This document shows, one piece after another, positions 6,431 to 7,335 of a stretch of DNA of 7,335 nt. Each line of letters opens with the position of its first letter. The first letter of the stretch is position 1. The stretch spans positions 1 through 7,335 of the forward strand of contig NZ_JAHACR010000219.1 of the NCBI RefSeq assembly GCF_018375725.1. Reading direction: 5' to 3'. The stretch comes from Burkholderia sp. Lineage in GTDB: Bacteria; Pseudomonadota; Gammaproteobacteria; Burkholderiales; Burkholderiaceae. The translations under genes were made by a program, and so were the position numbers. The notes under the pieces are model-generated. The model ran no database searches, had not been told where the DNA came from, and saw only the letters and a list, made by a program, of their open reading frames with translations.

Positions 6431-7335
6431 TTACGCGTTGCCGTTTATCTCGCGGATCGGAATGACAGTGCGGTCGCCGCAGCTGCGCAGCAGATCCCGC
6501 AATTCGTTGATGACGGGGAACACCTCATGGTTCCAGTCGGCGCCTTGCTTGTCGTGCGCTTCCTGTTCGCGCTCGACGATCCAGCGGTCCTCCTTGAAGA
6601 TCCGCTCCGTGAACCAGACCAGCAGCGGCCATGCCGCGTCTAGTGCAAACGGGAAACCCGGCTTGCGGATGGACAGCAGGCCGAACGTCCGGTTGGTGCG
6701 TTGCGCCGCATCCAGCGGCACGTAGACGATCCACAGATCCATCACGAGCGTGCCTTCGCTCGAACGGATCTGCAGCGTCTGGTACGGATAGCCGGTGCGT
6801 ACCGTCATCACGCTCTTGCCGGCCTGGTCGCCCGGTTTCTTGCTGGCGCCAAACACGAGTGCCTCGCCGACGGGCTGCTTGCCCTCCATGCGCGTAAACG
6901 TATAGTCGACCTCGACCCAGTCGTCGCCGCGACGGCGGCCGAGCACGCGTGCGCGCATTTGTCCCATTTGCCGCCGGTGCAGGAACTGGTGGTTCATGTC
7001 CATCATGTTTTCGTGCATGAACGAGTAGTGGCACTTGACCTCGTGGCCGAAGCGGCGCGTCTTGTACGCCTTGTCGGCGGCCGACGACAGCGCGGGAACC
7101 GGCCGCTCGTCGGCCAGCGTCGCATCGCCGGGAAAGACGAAGATCAGGCCTTCCACCTCGCGGCACGGATAGGCGCGCACGCCGTTGGGCAGGCGCTCCT
7201 TGCCGAGGTAGGGCACATCGACGCACTGGCCGGAGCAGTCGTAGGTCCAGCCGTGATAGCCGCAGCGGATCGATTCGCCGTCAACGACGCCCGCGTGCAG
7301 CAGCACCTGCCGGTGTGCGCAACGGTCTTCCAGCG
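6431..7335 (-). CDS. Rieske-type aromatic-ring-hydroxylating oxygenase, alpha subunit (partial, N-terminus outside window)
   Basis: About 300 codons are present; the start lies beyond the right edge. The protein belongs to the Rieske non-haem iron oxygenases (COG4638), cytoplasmic enzymes that use electrons from a reductase to hydroxylate or demethylate organic substrates. The [2Fe-2S] Rieske ligands are visible as CAH (codons 7313-7321) and CGYHGW (Cys at 7262-7264, His at 7253-7255). The GTG at 7304-7306 is therefore not a start, because the first Cys-His pair lies upstream of it. The catalytic iron site is ENMMDMNHQFLH, with Asp at 6998-7000 and His at 6989-6991 and 6977-6979. These His are separated by three residues, whereas VanA-like enzymes usually have four. 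The C-terminal part, with EDRWIVEREQEAHD, resembles single-component alpha subunits of the vanillate demethylase or pheophorbide oxygenase kind. No ferredoxin or reductase gene is in view and the substrate is unknown. Confidence 0.9.
   Translation of the reverse strand, partial: LEDRCAHRQVLLHAGVVDGESIRCGYHGWTYDCSGQCVDVPYLGKERLPNGVRAYPCREVEGLIFVFPGDATLADERPVPALSSAADKAYKTRRFGHEVKCHYSFMHENMMDMNHQFLHRRQMGQMRARVLGRRRGDDWVEVDYTFTRMEGKQPVGEALVFGASKKPGDQAGKSVMTVRTGYPYQTLQIRSSEGTLVMDLWIVYVPLDAAQRTNRTFGLLSIRKPGFPFALDAAWPLLVWFTERIFKEDRWIVEREQEAHDKQGADWNHEVFPVINELRDLLRSCGDRTVIPIREINGNA

Noticed and set aside
7304..7306. GTG as start of the Rieske protein
   Set aside because: The same frame continues to the window edge and contains the first Rieske Cys-x-His pair upstream of this codon.

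Overview
The window is high-GC DNA whose proteins look like a betaproteobacterium of the Burkholderia group, probably the B. cepacia complex. This rests on the recognisable PyrG/KdsA sequences, the strong G/C third-position bias and the gene content. No database search was possible. Nearly all of it reads as ordinary metabolic chromosome. I see no mobile element, CRISPR array, tRNA, rRNA or defence/toxin module, and no convincing undescribed system.

Left part (1-1605): the 3' end of pyrG (CTP synthase) overlaps the start of kdsA (KDO-8-phosphate synthase, metal-dependent type) by ATGA, so the two are probably co-transcribed and translationally coupled. The usual downstream partner in these bacteria, eno (often preceded by a small DUF1330 gene), is absent. 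Instead a minus-strand cupin gene of the 2,4'-dihydroxyacetophenone dioxygenase-like type runs head-on into kdsA, and their stop codons overlap.

Centre (1792-5797): a beta-alanine/malonate-semialdehyde catabolic locus. A LysR-type regulator is divergent from an omega-amino-acid:pyruvate aminotransferase (bauA) and a CoA-acylating (methyl)malonate-semialdehyde dehydrogenase (mmsA/bauC type). BauA would convert beta-alanine plus pyruvate to malonate semialdehyde plus alanine. The dehydrogenase would then make acetyl-CoA, CO2 and NADH. The regulator-bauA gap holds a perfect 7-bp inverted repeat, a good LysR operator candidate placed to control both genes. The layout resembles the bauRABCD locus of Pseudomonas aeruginosa without bauB and bauD.

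Right part (5798-7335): two strong GC hairpins separate mmsA from a convergent small secreted protein of the COG4315 (YxFxxD) family. After a 131-bp gap containing another hairpin comes the 3' part of a Rieske-type aromatic-ring-hydroxylating oxygenase alpha subunit. It runs off the right edge, and its substrate cannot be told from the sequence.
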